Positions 34,259-44,197 of a stretch of 64,000 bases of DNA are shown here, piece by piece. The notes beneath the pieces are model-generated. The model did not search any database. It saw nothing but the letters and a program-made list of their open reading frames with translations, and had not been told where the DNA came from. The DNA is taken from the NCBI RefSeq assembly GCF_000332135.1, contig NZ_KB235896.1, positions 1,375,403-1,439,402 on the forward strand, in the 5' to 3' direction. The DNA is from Anabaena sp. PCC 7108 (GTDB taxonomy: Bacteria > Cyanobacteriota > Cyanobacteriia > Cyanobacteriales > Nostocaceae). Position 1 is the stretch's first letter. Each line of letters starts with the position of its first letter. The position numbers and the translations under genes are program-made.

Positions 34259-34427
34259 GGCAGAGGGCAGGAGGCAGGAGGCAGAAGGAATGTCTCCTCT
34301 GCCCACGACTGAAAGGAGTAAGGGTATGAAGCCCCTCCCAAATCGAAAATTTGGGAGCTTCCGATTGGGAGGGGTCACAATCCCTTTCCAATTGGTTCCT
34401 TCTGCCCTCTGCCCTCTGCCTCCTGCC
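34259..34427. repeat. Long inverted repeat of heptamer arrays
   Basis: The left arm (34259-34290) is a GGCAGAGGGCAGGAGG-type heptamer array ending AGAAGGAA, and the right arm (34396-34427) is its approximate complement, starting TTCCTTCTGCCC. Between them an inner pair CCCCTCCCAAATCG/CGATTGGGAGGGG can also fold. A transcript could form a stem of about 32 bp with a few mismatches, just upstream of the P450 start. Confidence 0.75.
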
Positions 34428-34453
34428 TTCTTGAAACCAAGCAAAAAAATTTT

Positions 34454-35839
34454 ATGCCTCTACCAGCCGGTCCAAAAACTCCTGTCACCTTGCAAATGCT
34501 AAACTGGGTACTTAAGCCCATGCCCTACATGGAAGAATGTACCAAAACCTACGGTGACATTTTCACTCTCCAGCTGCAAAAAAGCTTACCTCCTATAGTT
34601 TTTATCCAAAGCCCCGAAGATATGCAGCAGGTTTTAAGCAATGATACGAAAGAATTAGAAGCCCCTGGAGAGTTGAATAGCGTTTTTGAATACTTACTAG
34701 GGAAGAGTTCGGTTATTTCACTCAGTGGTGCAGAACATCAAAGACAACGCCAGTTAATAATGCCTCCTTTGCATGGAGAAAGAATGCGGAATTATGCTGA
34801 CTTAATCAGTGATTTAACTGTAAAAGCTATCAAAAAACAGCCGTTAAATCAGCCCTTCAATGCCCGAACAGTTACTCAAAATATTACCCTAAGTGTAATG
34901 ATGCAAGCTGTTTTTGGACTTTATGAAGGAGAACGAGCTGAAAAATTACAAGATGTACTGTGTGAAATTTTAGAAGTAGGTAGTGCAGTTTGGAGAGTTG
35001 CTGTACTTTATTTTCCCGCTTTAAAAAATGTGATTGGTATCTCCCAACTTTGGGAAAAACAGCAACGTCAGCAAGATAAATCTGACCAACTTATTTATGA
35101 AGAAATTCAGGAACGACGAGAAAATCCTGACCCGTCGCGGACAGATATCCTTAGTTTACTCATGGCTGCCAGAGATGAAGCTGGTCAACCTATGAGTGAT
35201 GTGGAACTCCGGGATGAATTAATGACTTTGTTAGTAGCAGGTCATGAAACTACAGCTACTGCGATCGCATGGGCTTTATACTGGATTCATAAACTACCAG
35301 AAGTCCGGCAAAAATTATTGCAAGAATTAGATAGTTTAGGCGACAATCCCGACTCCAGCACCATCTTTAAATTACCCTATCTCACTGCCGTCTGTAACGA
35401 AACCTTACGGATTTACCCAATCGGAATGTTGACTTTTCCTAGACGAGTAAAAACGTCCATTAATTTGTCTGGACATGAACTCGCACCAGGTACAGTCATT
35501 ATGGGTTCAATTTATCTAACTCACAACCGAGAAGATATTTATCCCCACCCCAAACAATTTAACCCAGAACGCTTTTTAGAAAAACAATTTTCACCCTATG
35601 AATTTCTACCTTTTGGTGCAGGTGCTAGACGTTGTATTGGTTTAGCATTTGCTCAATTTGAAATGAAGTTAGTACTAGCTAAAATTCTGAGTGGTTGGGA
35701 ATTAGAATTAGCTGATACTCGTGATATCAAACCAAAACGCCGTGGTTTAGTTACAGGTCCAGACCGTCCTATTCAAATGGTGGTCAAGAGTCAGCGTCAG
35801 GTGAAATCTAAGACTTTAGAAACCAGTGCTATTTCATGA
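34454..35839 (+). CDS. Cytochrome P450 (CYP110-like)
   Basis: The 461-residue protein has the P450 hallmarks: the I-helix motif LVAGHETTATA (about residues 261-271), the K-helix ETLR, the segment PERFLEKQFSPYEFLPF and the heme loop FGAGARRCIGLAFAQFE with Cys near residue 394. The start MPLPAGPKTP and overall similarity place it with the CYP110 group common in heterocystous cyanobacteria, whose members hydroxylate fatty acids or terpenes. The substrate is not set by the sequence. There is no membrane anchor, so it should be soluble and depend on ferredoxin. A heptamer inverted repeat lies directly upstream. Confidence 0.93.
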   Translation: MPLPAGPKTPVTLQMLNWVLKPMPYMEECTKTYGDIFTLQLQKSLPPIVFIQSPEDMQQVLSNDTKELEAPGELNSVFEYLLGKSSVISLSGAEHQRQRQLIMPPLHGERMRNYADLISDLTVKAIKKQPLNQPFNARTVTQNITLSVMMQAVFGLYEGERAEKLQDVLCEILEVGSAVWRVAVLYFPALKNVIGISQLWEKQQRQQDKSDQLIYEEIQERRENPDPSRTDILSLLMAARDEAGQPMSDVELRDELMTLLVAGHETTATAIAWALYWIHKLPEVRQKLLQELDSLGDNPDSSTIFKLPYLTAVCNETLRIYPIGMLTFPRRVKTSINLSGHELAPGTVIMGSIYLTHNREDIYPHPKQFNPERFLEKQFSPYEFLPFGAGARRCIGLAFAQFEMKLVLAKILSGWELELADTRDIKPKRRGLVTGPDRPIQMVVKSQRQVKSKTLETSAIS

Positions 35840-36299
35840 GTACCGAGTACCGAGTAACTCCATAACTAAAGTTAAGTTAGGAGATTGAAAGAAGGAAGCA
35901 TTATTCTCGTGCTTTGCATTTCAAAATCAAAATAAATATTGTTCCTTCTTCCATGAAGGAATTTAGGGGCTATAGACCTATTTGTGCTGAGTTCTAAGTA
36001 GGGATATCACTCATTACTCGTTACTCAGCACTATTTCGGTAATTAATTCTGGGAATTGAGGTTAATAACTTTATTAAGTAACAAGTTTTGTAGCGGAGTT
36101 TATCTGTCAAAATCTCCGTTACGAAACTCTATTACCAATTACCTATTACCTATTCCCAGCCCAGACAAATATGACAAGTATACTAACGAACATAATCAAA
36201 TCTACCAATTGAATTATGTCTAACTGGAGATACTCTTCTTAGGAATCAGGGTATACATTATTAGCCAGTAGTAGAAAGTTAGGAAAATAATATTTTTAT
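35840..36299. other. Intergenic region upstream of DUF2993 gene
   Basis: These 460 bases contain no gene that I can support. A stem with G-T pairs lies near 36086-36128 (GTTTTGTAGCGGAG ... CTCCGTTACGAAAC), and short TACCGAGTACCGAGTA and ATTACCTATTACCTATT repeats occur. A TACCAATTGAATTATGTCTAA stretch and the 60 bases before the ATG at 36300 are probably the promoter. Confidence 0.5.
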
Positions 36300-37061
36300 A
36301 TGCCTGAACAACTAAAATTTGAAGAAAAATTATTATCTCAGGCAGCTAAAAACATAATATCTGAGGAGTTAAATGAAGTAGAACAAATAGATATAGAGAT
36401 AAAAACTGATATTGGCAAATTATTTCATGGAGAGGTAAATCAAGTTGTTCTTGCTGGTCAAGGTTTGGTAGTTCAAGACAAAATTCGTGTCCAGGATTTA
36501 AAACTGCAAACAGATAGTATTTCTATCAATCCTTTAAGTGTGATTCTTGGTCAACTTAAACTCAATGAACCAGTAAATGCTAATATTCGCATTGTTCTCA
36601 CGGAAGCAGATATTAACGATGCCTTAACTTCAGAAGTGATTTACAGCTGGGTAAGAAAATTTCACTTGAATGTAGACGGAGAAATTGTCAGCTTGGAACC
36701 GGAAGAAATGCAGGTATTTTTACCCGATGATGGCAAACTAGAATTTAAAGGTAAGGTATGGCTCAAAGAAAAGGATAATACTCATATCTTAGGTTATCAT
36801 GCTACTGCTCATCCCCGAACTCAGACAAAACCTGCCTTGTTGGAGAGTTTTCGTTGCACTGAAGGAGAAGGAATAAGAGTGGAATTAATAACTGCTGCCA
36901 TGCAAAAAGTTAAAGAAATAATCAATTTACCATACTTAGAGTGGGAAAATATGGTATTTTCTATCAAAGATATGGAAGTAAAAAAAGGTAGTTTAATCCT
37001 GATGGTCAAAGCCCACATAAAACAAATTCCCTCACAGGAAACCGTGCTTTCTCCTGATTAG
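36300..37061 (+). CDS. DUF2993 domain protein
   Basis: This 253-residue protein fits DUF2993, found in cyanobacteria and actinobacteria (mycobacterial LmeA type). The pattern includes a start rich in Glu and Lys helices, VVLAGQGLVVQDKIRVQDLKLQTDSISINPLSVI, and LTEADINDALTS as the most conserved block. Many DUF2993 proteins are exported and have a barrel fold that holds lipids; here no signal peptide is visible, so it is probably cytoplasmic or on the membrane face. The exact role is unknown. It precedes the crtO-like gene by about 100 bp. Confidence 0.85.
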   Translation: MPEQLKFEEKLLSQAAKNIISEELNEVEQIDIEIKTDIGKLFHGEVNQVVLAGQGLVVQDKIRVQDLKLQTDSISINPLSVILGQLKLNEPVNANIRIVLTEADINDALTSEVIYSWVRKFHLNVDGEIVSLEPEEMQVFLPDDGKLEFKGKVWLKEKDNTHILGYHATAHPRTQTKPALLESFRCTEGEGIRVELITAAMQKVKEIINLPYLEWENMVFSIKDMEVKKGSLILMVKAHIKQIPSQETVLSPD

Positions 37062-37162
37062 GATTTACCCTAGTAAATATTAATTTTTATAAATAACAAA
37101 TTCTGGAAATTTATAAAAATCTTCCTCACCTTGAAAACCTAGTTTATTTGCAAAGAAAAGTT

Positions 37163-38857
37163 ATGGAAGAATATGATGTTATCATGATCGGTGCAGGACA
37201 TAATGGTTTAGTCTGTGCCGCTTATTTACTTAAAGCTGGTTATAGTGTCCTACTACTAGAAAAGCGTCCTGTTCCTGGTGGTGCAGCCACAACAGAAGAA
37301 TGTATTCCAGACCAAGCACCAGGTTTTAAATTTAACTTGTGTGCTATTGACCACGAATTTATTCATTTAGGTCCCGTTGTGGAAGAGTTAGAACTGACAA
37401 AATATGGTTTAGAATATCTAGAATGTGACCCAGTAGTTTTCTGTCCTCATCCCGATGGTAAATATTTTTTAGCTCATAAATCATTAGAAAAAACCTGTGC
37501 AGAAATTGCTCGTTACAATGAGCGTGATGCTAAAAAATATGCCGAATTTACAGATTACTGGCAACGGGCAATTAACGCCATGATTCCCATGTTTAATGCC
37601 CCACCCAAATCAATTATAGATATTTTTGGTAACTACAATATTCAGAAATTTAAAGATTTATTTTCTGTAGTTGGTTCTCCGTCCAAAAGTCTAGATTTTG
37701 TCCGCACTATGCTTAATAGTGCTGAGGATATTCTCAATGAATGGTTCGACGAAGAATTTTTGAAAGCACCGCTGTCTAGATTAGCATCAGAACTCGGTGC
37801 GCCACCTTCACAAAAAAACCTGGCAATTGGGGTGATGATGATGGCAATGCGTCATAATCCTGGTATGGCTAGACCTCGTGGTGGTACAGGTGCATTGGTG
37901 CAAGCATTGGTGAATTTAGTCACAAGTAAAGGTGGCGTAATTCTCACAGATCAACACGTTGAAAAAGTTTTAATTGATGATGCTAAAGCTGTGGGTGTAC
38001 GAGTGGCTGGAGGTCAAGAATATCGGGCTAAATATGGGGTTATTTCTAATATTGATGCCCAACGTTTGTTTTTACAAATGACTGATAAAAGTGATATTGA
38101 TGCAGTCGATTCTGAACTATGGGAAAGATTAGAACGCCGCATTGTTAATAATAATGAAACCATATTGAAAATAGATTTAGCTTTAGATGAACCCCTCCAT
38201 TTTCCCTACCATGCCCACAAAGATGAATATCTAATTGGTTCCATCTTAATTGCCGATTCCATGCATCATGTAGAACAGGCTCATAGTAAATGTACATTAG
38301 GAGAAATTCCTGATTCTGACCCATCAATGTATGTAGTCATGCCTAGCGCCCTTGATCCTACTTTAGCACCTCCAGGTAAACATACTGTATGGATTGAATT
38401 TTTTGCTCCTTATCAAATTGCTGGTGCAGAAGGAACAGGTTTAAAAGGTACAGGTTGGACTGATGAATTAAAAAATCAAGTTGCAGACCGGGTAGTTGAT
38501 AAATTAGCAAGTTATTCGCCAAATTTAAAAACATCAATTATTGCTAGACGGGTAGAAAGTCCCGCAGAATTAGGGGAAAGATTAGGTGCTTACAAGGGGA
38601 ATTATTATCATATTGATATGACGATGGATCAAATGATATTTTTCCGACCTTTGCCAGAATTAGCCAACTATAAAACCCCTATTGATCATCTATTTTTAAC
38701 TGGTGCAGGAACACATCCAGGTGGTTCAATTTCAGGTATGCCAGGACGCAATTGTGCGAGGGTATTTTTACAAACCAAGCATCCCATTAGTCAGACTTTA
38801 AAGGATGCAGGAAATTCCCTTAAATCTACCGTAGGTTCGGTGTTTGGGATTAGTTAG
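37163..38857 (+). CDS. CrtO-type carotenoid oxidoreductase (beta-carotene ketolase-like)
   Basis: The 564-residue FAD protein begins EEYDVIMIGAGHNGLVCAAY, a Rossmann GxGxxG fold, followed by EKRPVPGGAATTEE. ARPRGGTGALVQALVNLV and the C-terminal LTGAGTHPGGSISGMPGRN are signatures of the phytoene-desaturase superfamily and of its CrtO branch. Cyanobacterial CrtO makes echinenone by 4-keto addition to beta-carotene; related enzymes of the same size exist, so the reaction is probable but not proven. I use the ATG at 37163; a TTG 15 bases upstream would add MQRKV. Confidence 0.85.
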   Translation: MEEYDVIMIGAGHNGLVCAAYLLKAGYSVLLLEKRPVPGGAATTEECIPDQAPGFKFNLCAIDHEFIHLGPVVEELELTKYGLEYLECDPVVFCPHPDGKYFLAHKSLEKTCAEIARYNERDAKKYAEFTDYWQRAINAMIPMFNAPPKSIIDIFGNYNIQKFKDLFSVVGSPSKSLDFVRTMLNSAEDILNEWFDEEFLKAPLSRLASELGAPPSQKNLAIGVMMMAMRHNPGMARPRGGTGALVQALVNLVTSKGGVILTDQHVEKVLIDDAKAVGVRVAGGQEYRAKYGVISNIDAQRLFLQMTDKSDIDAVDSELWERLERRIVNNNETILKIDLALDEPLHFPYHAHKDEYLIGSILIADSMHHVEQAHSKCTLGEIPDSDPSMYVVMPSALDPTLAPPGKHTVWIEFFAPYQIAGAEGTGLKGTGWTDELKNQVADRVVDKLASYSPNLKTSIIARRVESPAELGERLGAYKGNYYHIDMTMDQMIFFRPLPELANYKTPIDHLFLTGAGTHPGGSISGMPGRNCARVFLQTKHPISQTLKDAGNSLKSTVGSVFGIS

Positions 38858-38988
38858 ATATAACTGAATTTAGGCGGTGCTAAACAACATTATTAACGCA
38901 CCTGATTTTGTTCTTCATCAGCAATTCCTACTTATTACCGATGACAAATAAGAGCAAAAGCTGATGAAATAAGCATCATGTTACCCAT

Positions 38989-40113
38989 ATGCAAGTCATG
39001 ACAGACCAAGTTTTACAAGTTTTAATTATTGGCGGAAAAGGGCGGATTGGTAGCAGTGTTGCCCAAGATATAGCTACTCACACCCAGGCAGAAATTACTG
39101 TTACCGGGCGTTCTCCAGAGATGGGAAGAGGTGTTAGCTTTGATTTAGGTAAAAAATGCCATTTTTTGGAATTAGACTTGGCAAATACTGATAAGCTGCG
39201 GAATGCGATCGCACAATCTGATTTAGTCATTCATTGTGCTGGACCATTTCACCACCGAGATACTCAAGTTTTGGAAATATGTATTGAACAAGGTGTTAAT
39301 TATCTAGATGTCAGTGATCATCGTTCCTACACTAATAAAGCGTTAATTTTATATAAAAAAGCCGTTGATGCGGGAGTAACAGCAATTATTAACACGGGGA
39401 TTTTTCCCGGTATTTCTAATAGCTTAGTAAGGCAGGTGATTGAGCAATTTGATCAACCAGAAAAAATCCATTTAAGTTATTTAGTTTCGGGTTCAGGTGG
39501 TGCAGGAATTACCGTGATGCGAACCACATTTCTCGGTTTACAGCATCCTTTCACAGCTTGGATAAACGGTAACTGGGAAGAAATAAAACCTTATACTGAC
39601 CGAGAAAATATTAACTTTCCACAACCCTATGGAGTTAGTGGCGTTTACTGGTTTGATATGCCAGAGACGATTACATTACCTGATTCTTTCCCCACCGTGA
39701 AAACTGTAATTACTAAATTTGGTTCTATTCCTGATTTTTATAATCATTTAACTTGGATAACTGCTCATATTTTTCCTAAGTGGTTGATGCAGCGTCATTA
39801 CATGATTGAATTTTTGTCTCATGTTAGTCATAATATGACAAGTTTTACAAATATGTTTACTGGAATTGGGGTAGCAGTGCGGGCAGAAGTAACAGGTAAA
39901 AAAGATGGTAAAACAGTAGTCTATTCTGCAACTTTATTACATGAAAATACTGCTGTTGCCGCTGGTATTGGTACAGGTAGTATCGCTAAATTATTACTAG
40001 AAGGTAAACTCAAACACCCCGGAGTTTTACCTGTGGAAGCGGCATTACCAACAAATTTATTTACACAAATTATGGCAGAACGAAAAATTCAGATTCATTC
40101 CGATTGGGGATAA
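38989..40113 (+). CDS. Saccharopine dehydrogenase-like NAD(P)-binding protein
   Basis: The 374-residue protein has an N-terminal Rossmann motif (VLIIGGKGRIGSSVAQDIA) and the segment SDLVIHCAGPFHHRDTQVLEICIEQGVNYLDVSDHRSY, both characteristic of the saccharopine dehydrogenase-like family. The C-terminal half (GTGSIAKLLLEGKLKHPGVLPVEAALP) also fits. Family members act on diverse substrates, from lysine intermediates to lipids, and the one here is unknown. The ATG at 38989 is followed by another at 38998; neither has a clear ribosome site. It follows the crtO-like gene on the same strand, but a pathway link is only a guess. Confidence 0.87.
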   Translation: MQVMTDQVLQVLIIGGKGRIGSSVAQDIATHTQAEITVTGRSPEMGRGVSFDLGKKCHFLELDLANTDKLRNAIAQSDLVIHCAGPFHHRDTQVLEICIEQGVNYLDVSDHRSYTNKALILYKKAVDAGVTAIINTGIFPGISNSLVRQVIEQFDQPEKIHLSYLVSGSGGAGITVMRTTFLGLQHPFTAWINGNWEEIKPYTDRENINFPQPYGVSGVYWFDMPETITLPDSFPTVKTVITKFGSIPDFYNHLTWITAHIFPKWLMQRHYMIEFLSHVSHNMTSFTNMFTGIGVAVRAEVTGKKDGKTVVYSATLLHENTAVAAGIGTGSIAKLLLEGKLKHPGVLPVEAALPTNLFTQIMAERKIQIHSDWG

Positions 40114-40345
40114 AAGTGATTTTTTGACTTTGAATCGGAAATTAGAAGTTATAAATCTTCGTTTATATTCCTAAAATGGATTCATTATTTACCAAAAGTT
40201 AGAGAAAACCTATTAAATAAGTTGAATGGAGTAACTTTAACAGATTCTATACTCGTAAATGGGAAAGAGTGAAGATTGCTGTTAGGGTTTAGTCCTGTAG
40301 GGTGGGCATTGCCCACCACAACTATAGCTATCAATGATACATAGC

Positions 40346-40561
40346 CTATACAAACTCTTCCAATTGTTCTAACTTTAACCAAATATTGGGAGTTGGCACT
40401 TTTCCAAACTTCACCAAAGCATAATCACCTTTGATATCTACCACTTCCCCCTGACTCTCAAATAAATAGGCAGGAAACCGAGAATCACTAGCTTTAGCTT
40501 CTAGACTATTTTCTAACTTTTCGCGGATAGCCCGCACCATATTTCCCTTTTTAACAGCCAT
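40346..40561 (-). CDS. ndhO: NAD(P)H-quinone oxidoreductase subunit O
   Basis: NdhO is a small subunit of the cyanobacterial NDH-1 complex that serves cyclic electron flow and CO2 uptake at the thylakoid. From the ATG at 40561 the protein has 71 residues starting [21 protein letters not shown], and it continues with [26 protein letters not shown] and ends [10 protein letters not shown], all as in the family. An upstream TTG in the same frame (40588) is unlikely, because AGGGGAAC precedes the 40561 start. A hairpin (ACCACC ... GGTGGT) lies about 90-110 bp upstream. Confidence 0.94.
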   Translation of the reverse strand: MAVKKGNMVRAIREKLENSLEAKASDSRFPAYLFESQGEVVDIKGDYALVKFGKVPTPNIWLKLEQLEEFV

Positions 40562-40841
40562 GAGTTCCCCTCGTTCCAAAATAAACACTTTTACTCAAAA
40601 TTTTATCTCGCTCTCAGACCTAAAGGCATAATTTCTTTCCTTAAACAAATAGAACCACCTACTCTGGTGGTAAGCGGTTGAGGAGAAAGTCTATATTTTT
40701 TATGTTAGATAGTTATTCCTTATCAAGTCCATGATAGCAAATCTAAAACCTGTTGTCAACCCTCCCCATACTCTATATTCTCGACTTTGATTAATTTTCA
40801 AATTCTTTTGTAACTTGCTGATTTTTCCATTTTTCCAGCAA

Positions 40842-41789
40842 TTATTGGGCAAATCTAGCTAATAATTCCTCACGAGATGATTGTAGAAGCAAAGGAGTAA
40901 ATTCTTCTCTAGTCATTGCAATCAGAAAGTCGATAATTGCTGCTAATTCTGAATCAACTTCCCCAAAACGTACTTGCATGATGCTTTCAATCATAGCGCG
41001 TCGTTCTCTTTCTAGACCTTCTTGTCGTCCTTCTTGTCGTCCTTCCTGGAGTCCTTCCTGGAGTCCTTGTTTTTTCAGTTCTTCTAATTGTTGTTGATAC
41101 ATTTCCGATAGTTTCATAATTAACTCCTGGTCATCTTTATCAATATCTTGCTCTTGACGTTGACGAGCCGATAAAACAGCAATCAGGTCATGTACTAATT
41201 GTATGATATGGGAAAGATTCGGGCTGTTTTTAGGTAGTGCTTCTAATTCTTCAACTGCTTGTCGTTGAACTTTCCCTTTACCTAATATCCTGAGAAACAG
41301 GGTTTCTGGTGTATTGGGGAGTTGGTGAATAGCAATAATGACGGTTTTTAAGCTCTCTCCCAAAAAATAAATGCCTTTACTCCAGTTTTCTTCATCAACT
41401 GTAGTATTAAAACTTGTTATAAGTTCCACTGAAGCCGTAGGAGAAAAAATCCACAATCTGGGTAATTCTGCTTCATTTATACGGGTATTGTTGCGGTTAG
41501 ATTGACGCTCTATGTCCGCATGGATGTCAAATAATTTACCCATACAACTGCGAATTTCGCTTTTGGTGACGGCATTGCGGAATGGTTCAAATATAGCATA
41601 ATTTGTCGCCATTCGTCCTAGTAGTCCGAGTATTTCTAGGCTTTGTGTAGGTTGAGGTGAAGGAATAAACAAAACGTCAATTTGTCTGATTTCTGCTGTG
41701 ATATCTTTGCTGGTTTCTACTTGTCCATAAGGTGTTAATAATTCAGTCAGATATTGTTTCGCAAATTGATCATGTATAAAGCGAGTCAT
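40842..41789 (-). CDS. PD-(D/E)xK nuclease-like cyanobacterial protein
   Basis: The 315-residue protein starts MTRFIHDQFAKQYLTELLTPYGQVE and contains ITAEIRQIDVLFIPS, an acidic site of the kind seen in Rpn and related nuclease-like families. It belongs to a family that is common in cyanobacteria and unnamed. After about residue 210 a long charged helix begins. It holds a LQEGLQEGRQEGRQEGLE repeat, which is also a DNA repeat (TCCTTCTTGTCG-type units on the plus strand). The C-terminal part EEFTPLLLQSSREELLARF resembles the ends of DUF4351-type proteins. Function is unknown. Confidence 0.7.
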   Translation of the reverse strand: MTRFIHDQFAKQYLTELLTPYGQVETSKDITAEIRQIDVLFIPSPQPTQSLEILGLLGRMATNYAIFEPFRNAVTKSEIRSCMGKLFDIHADIERQSNRNNTRINEAELPRLWIFSPTASVELITSFNTTVDEENWSKGIYFLGESLKTVIIAIHQLPNTPETLFLRILGKGKVQRQAVEELEALPKNSPNLSHIIQLVHDLIAVLSARQRQEQDIDKDDQELIMKLSEMYQQQLEELKKQGLQEGLQEGRQEGRQEGLERERRAMIESIMQVRFGEVDSELAAIIDFLIAMTREEFTPLLLQSSREELLARFAQ

Positions 41790-41884
41790 TCAAGTTTATT
41801 TAAAGACAGAAATATTAATTTTACACTCTTTGGATAAGATGTAGTGAAAACGAAAATGTAGGGGTTTAGCAATGCTAAACCCCC

Positions 41885-42721
41885 TCATTTCTGACATTGA
41901 TCACAAAAATGACTAGAACGCCCACCTAATTTAATTCGCCCGATAACATTACTACAAACTTTACAAGGTTCCCCAGTGCGGTTATAAACCCATGCCTCAC
42001 CGCCATAGTTGCCATTTACACCTTTGACATTGAGGAAATTACTAAAAGTTGTCCCACCTGCGGCTATACTTGCGGATAGAACTTGAATTATTGCTGTTCT
42101 TAAAAGTTCGATTTGTGGGCTTTGTAAATCTGCACAGAGAGTAGTTGGTAAAATCCCACTTTTAAACAAAGCCTCATCAGCATAAATATTACCTAATCCT
42201 GCAACTATCGACTGATCTAACAATGCAGTTTTAATCGGACGACGAGATTTTTGCAGCTTATTTGCTAAATACTCAACGGTGAACTCTGGTGAAAAAGGAT
42301 CTACTGCCAGTTTTGCCAAACCTGTAATAATACTTTCTACAGCCACATTAGGGGGAACATACCAGATTTGCCCAAAGGTGCGTTGGTCAACAAAGCGTAA
42401 TTCTTGTTCTTCCCCAAAAAATAATCTGACTCTGGTGTGTTTGTGTAAAGGTTCATCTCGCTTTAGCCAGAGTAATTGACCTGTCATTCGCAAATGCACA
42501 CCTAGCCAGGTTGAAGAACGAGAAAGTTCAGCTAAAAGATACTTACCGCGACGATGCCAAGATATAATGGCGCTTCCTTGAATATTGGCTATAAATTCTT
42601 CAATAGAAAACGGGTAGGCGACAGTGCGTAGTAGCAGCACATCTCCCCCCGTAATAGTTTGATTTAGGGTTAATTGATTTAAACCCCGTCGGACTGTTTC
42701 AACTTCAGGCAGTTCAGGCAT
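41885..42721 (-). CDS. mutM: Formamidopyrimidine-DNA glycosylase
   Basis: MutM removes oxidised purines such as 8-oxoguanine and nicks the DNA by beta/delta elimination. The catalytic N-terminus PELPEVETVRRGL is intact, with the Pro nucleophile and the following Glu. The conserved Lys of the LLRTVAYPFS region and the segment HLRMTGQL are present, as is the helix-two-turn-helix stretch DQSIVAGLGNIYADEALF. The zinc finger is complete (CKVCSNVIGRIKLGGRSSHFCDQC). The 278-residue length is normal. Confidence 0.96.
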   Translation of the reverse strand: MPELPEVETVRRGLNQLTLNQTITGGDVLLLRTVAYPFSIEEFIANIQGSAIISWHRRGKYLLAELSRSSTWLGVHLRMTGQLLWLKRDEPLHKHTRVRLFFGEEQELRFVDQRTFGQIWYVPPNVAVESIITGLAKLAVDPFSPEFTVEYLANKLQKSRRPIKTALLDQSIVAGLGNIYADEALFKSGILPTTLCADLQSPQIELLRTAIIQVLSASIAAGGTTFSNFLNVKGVNGNYGGEAWVYNRTGEPCKVCSNVIGRIKLGGRSSHFCDQCQK

Positions 42722-42892
42722 TTCTAAACTAAATGATTGCGGTACAAGCCCAGAGGGAAGCTTCCCGCAGGGTGTGCTGAGTTATGAGTAATGCCTCACG
42801 AAATAAATCGAGGACATGGAAACAGCATATTTAGTTTACTGCTTTTTCCCATTTCTATACTCAGGACTCAGCACCCAAAACTGTGCGACTGT

Positions 42893-43108
42893 TTACTTCT
42901 TCGCTGCTTTAGCTGCTGGAGGTGCAACTTCTAGTAATTCATCAACAGCAAAGTTATTGGTATTGATTCCAGAATAATTGACCTTATCAAACCGGACAAT
43001 TACGGAGTACTTGATACCGCTTTGGTCTACAGTTGCCACAGTTCCTACATCTTGAAACCAGTAGGATTCGGGGCGGAGAACACGTACTTTAGAACCACGT
43101 TGAACCAT
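42893..43108 (-). CDS. psaE: Photosystem I reaction centre subunit IV
   Basis: PsaE sits on the stromal side of photosystem I, where it helps ferredoxin dock and supports cyclic electron flow. The 71-residue SH3-like protein starts [20 protein letters not shown] and continues [20 protein letters not shown] and [17 protein letters not shown], as in cyanobacterial PsaE. The Ala- and Lys-rich tail ([10 protein letters not shown]) is also typical. The gene stands alone. An AAAGGGAAAATAATC stretch precedes the ATG. Confidence 0.97.
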   Translation of the reverse strand: MVQRGSKVRVLRPESYWFQDVGTVATVDQSGIKYSVIVRFDKVNYSGINTNNFAVDELLEVAPPAAKAAKK

Positions 43109-43373
43109 GATTATTTTCCCTTTGAATTATCAATTGCCAATAAATTAGGGCTAATTGATTTCACTCTACAACCTGAAGGTCGTTGCTAGAGTGTTTGTTA
43201 AGTTATTTGTCACATTAGGGAACTCATAACCAGGAAGAGGAAACAGGAGGCAGGAAACAGGTTAATTTCCCATACTCTCCTTGTCCTGGACACAAAACAA
43301 TATCAAACTGCACTTGACAAAGTACCTATAATAGAATAAGGTCGTTCGCAAACACTTCTTGCGAATAAATGCC

Positions 43374-43958
43374 CTATGCCTTACTCAAGACGAATACGCT
43401 ACCCTCGTTACCTCTACCAATGCGTAGATCATTGTCTATATAAGTGATATCCAACCATCCTTGTTGTTGTTCACTTTTAATAGGAAAATCAAGTGCAGTG
43501 AATTTTTTTCCGGATTCAATTTGTTGGATAAAAGTTGCAGGTGACTTATAGTCAATGAGCTTTTGTAAACCAATAATAGAACGCTGGAATTTCACTTGGA
43601 CTCGACGTTCTGAGACTGGTTCAAATTTAGCAGCTACGCTAACTAATCCTTCCAAAGAAGGTAGTCCATAAATTTCTGCTATGTTATAAACGCTAGTAGT
43701 TTCTACTCGAATAGATTGGTAAATTTGTCCAAGTTTGCAAAAGGGGAAACGATCCAAATTTAGTAAAGCCTTGCTGGTGGTGTAAAGTAGTCGCCAATCA
43801 CCCTCTAGTAAGTGACTGGCTGCCAAAGGGCGCGGTGTAGGGTTAAAATCTTCCAAACTAGCGATCGCAGCTAGAATAGCCTGTTTTTGGGTTTCAGTTG
43901 CCAGCAAACCGCGATTTGTACCACTGATTGCATCCAGGACAGCAGATTTTGTGATCAT
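43374..43958 (-). CDS. PAP/fibrillin family protein
   Basis: The 194-residue protein has the plastid lipid-associated protein (fibrillin) pattern: TNRGLLATETQKQAILAAIASLEDFNPTP, LEGDWRLLYTTSKALLNLDRFP, VYNIAEIYGLPSLEGLVSVAAKFEPVSERRVQVKF and DLRIGRGNEGSVFVL near the C-terminus. The fold is lipocalin-like. Fibrillins attach to thylakoid lipids and lipid bodies and aid tolerance of photo-oxidative stress. Cyanobacterial members are soluble or loosely bound; no signal peptide or membrane segment is seen here. Confidence 0.9.
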   Translation of the reverse strand: MITKSAVLDAISGTNRGLLATETQKQAILAAIASLEDFNPTPRPLAASHLLEGDWRLLYTTSKALLNLDRFPFCKLGQIYQSIRVETTSVYNIAEIYGLPSLEGLVSVAAKFEPVSERRVQVKFQRSIIGLQKLIDYKSPATFIQQIESGKKFTALDFPIKSEQQQGWLDITYIDNDLRIGRGNEGSVFVLSKA

Positions 43959-44197
43959 TGTCTTTTACCTTAAAATATGCCTATGAAATCAGAATTAACA
44001 AGATATTAATGCTTTATGTATATAGCTATGCAATTCACCTCTGGAAGGGCTTACTGTTTACCATAGGTAACGAGATAATCTTTTTTGTTTAATTCGGATT
44101 TATCGATGAAAGAGTTGAATCATTAATTAAATTATCCCGTATCAAATGATAGACTTTTAATGTCTAGTTACATAAATCTCTTCGTGTCTTCGTTGAT

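Larger units (their letters stand above)
34070..34453. other. Intergenic region with large inverted repeat
   Basis: This region contains a 37-bp palindromic repeat copy (34110-34146) and a long imperfect inverted repeat made of GGCAGGAGGCAGAGG heptamers (34259-34427). No gene is supported; open frames here are translations of the repeats. Confidence 0.7.

Noticed and set aside
34232-34502. Two frames between glgA and the P450 gene
   Set aside because: Both are translations of the inverted heptamer arrays, and one overlaps the true P450 start in another frame.
40185-40382. Minus-strand frame of 65 codons downstream of ndhO
   Set aside because: It overlaps ndhO out of frame, crosses a GGGTGGGCATTGCCCACC palindrome and has no relatives that I recognise.
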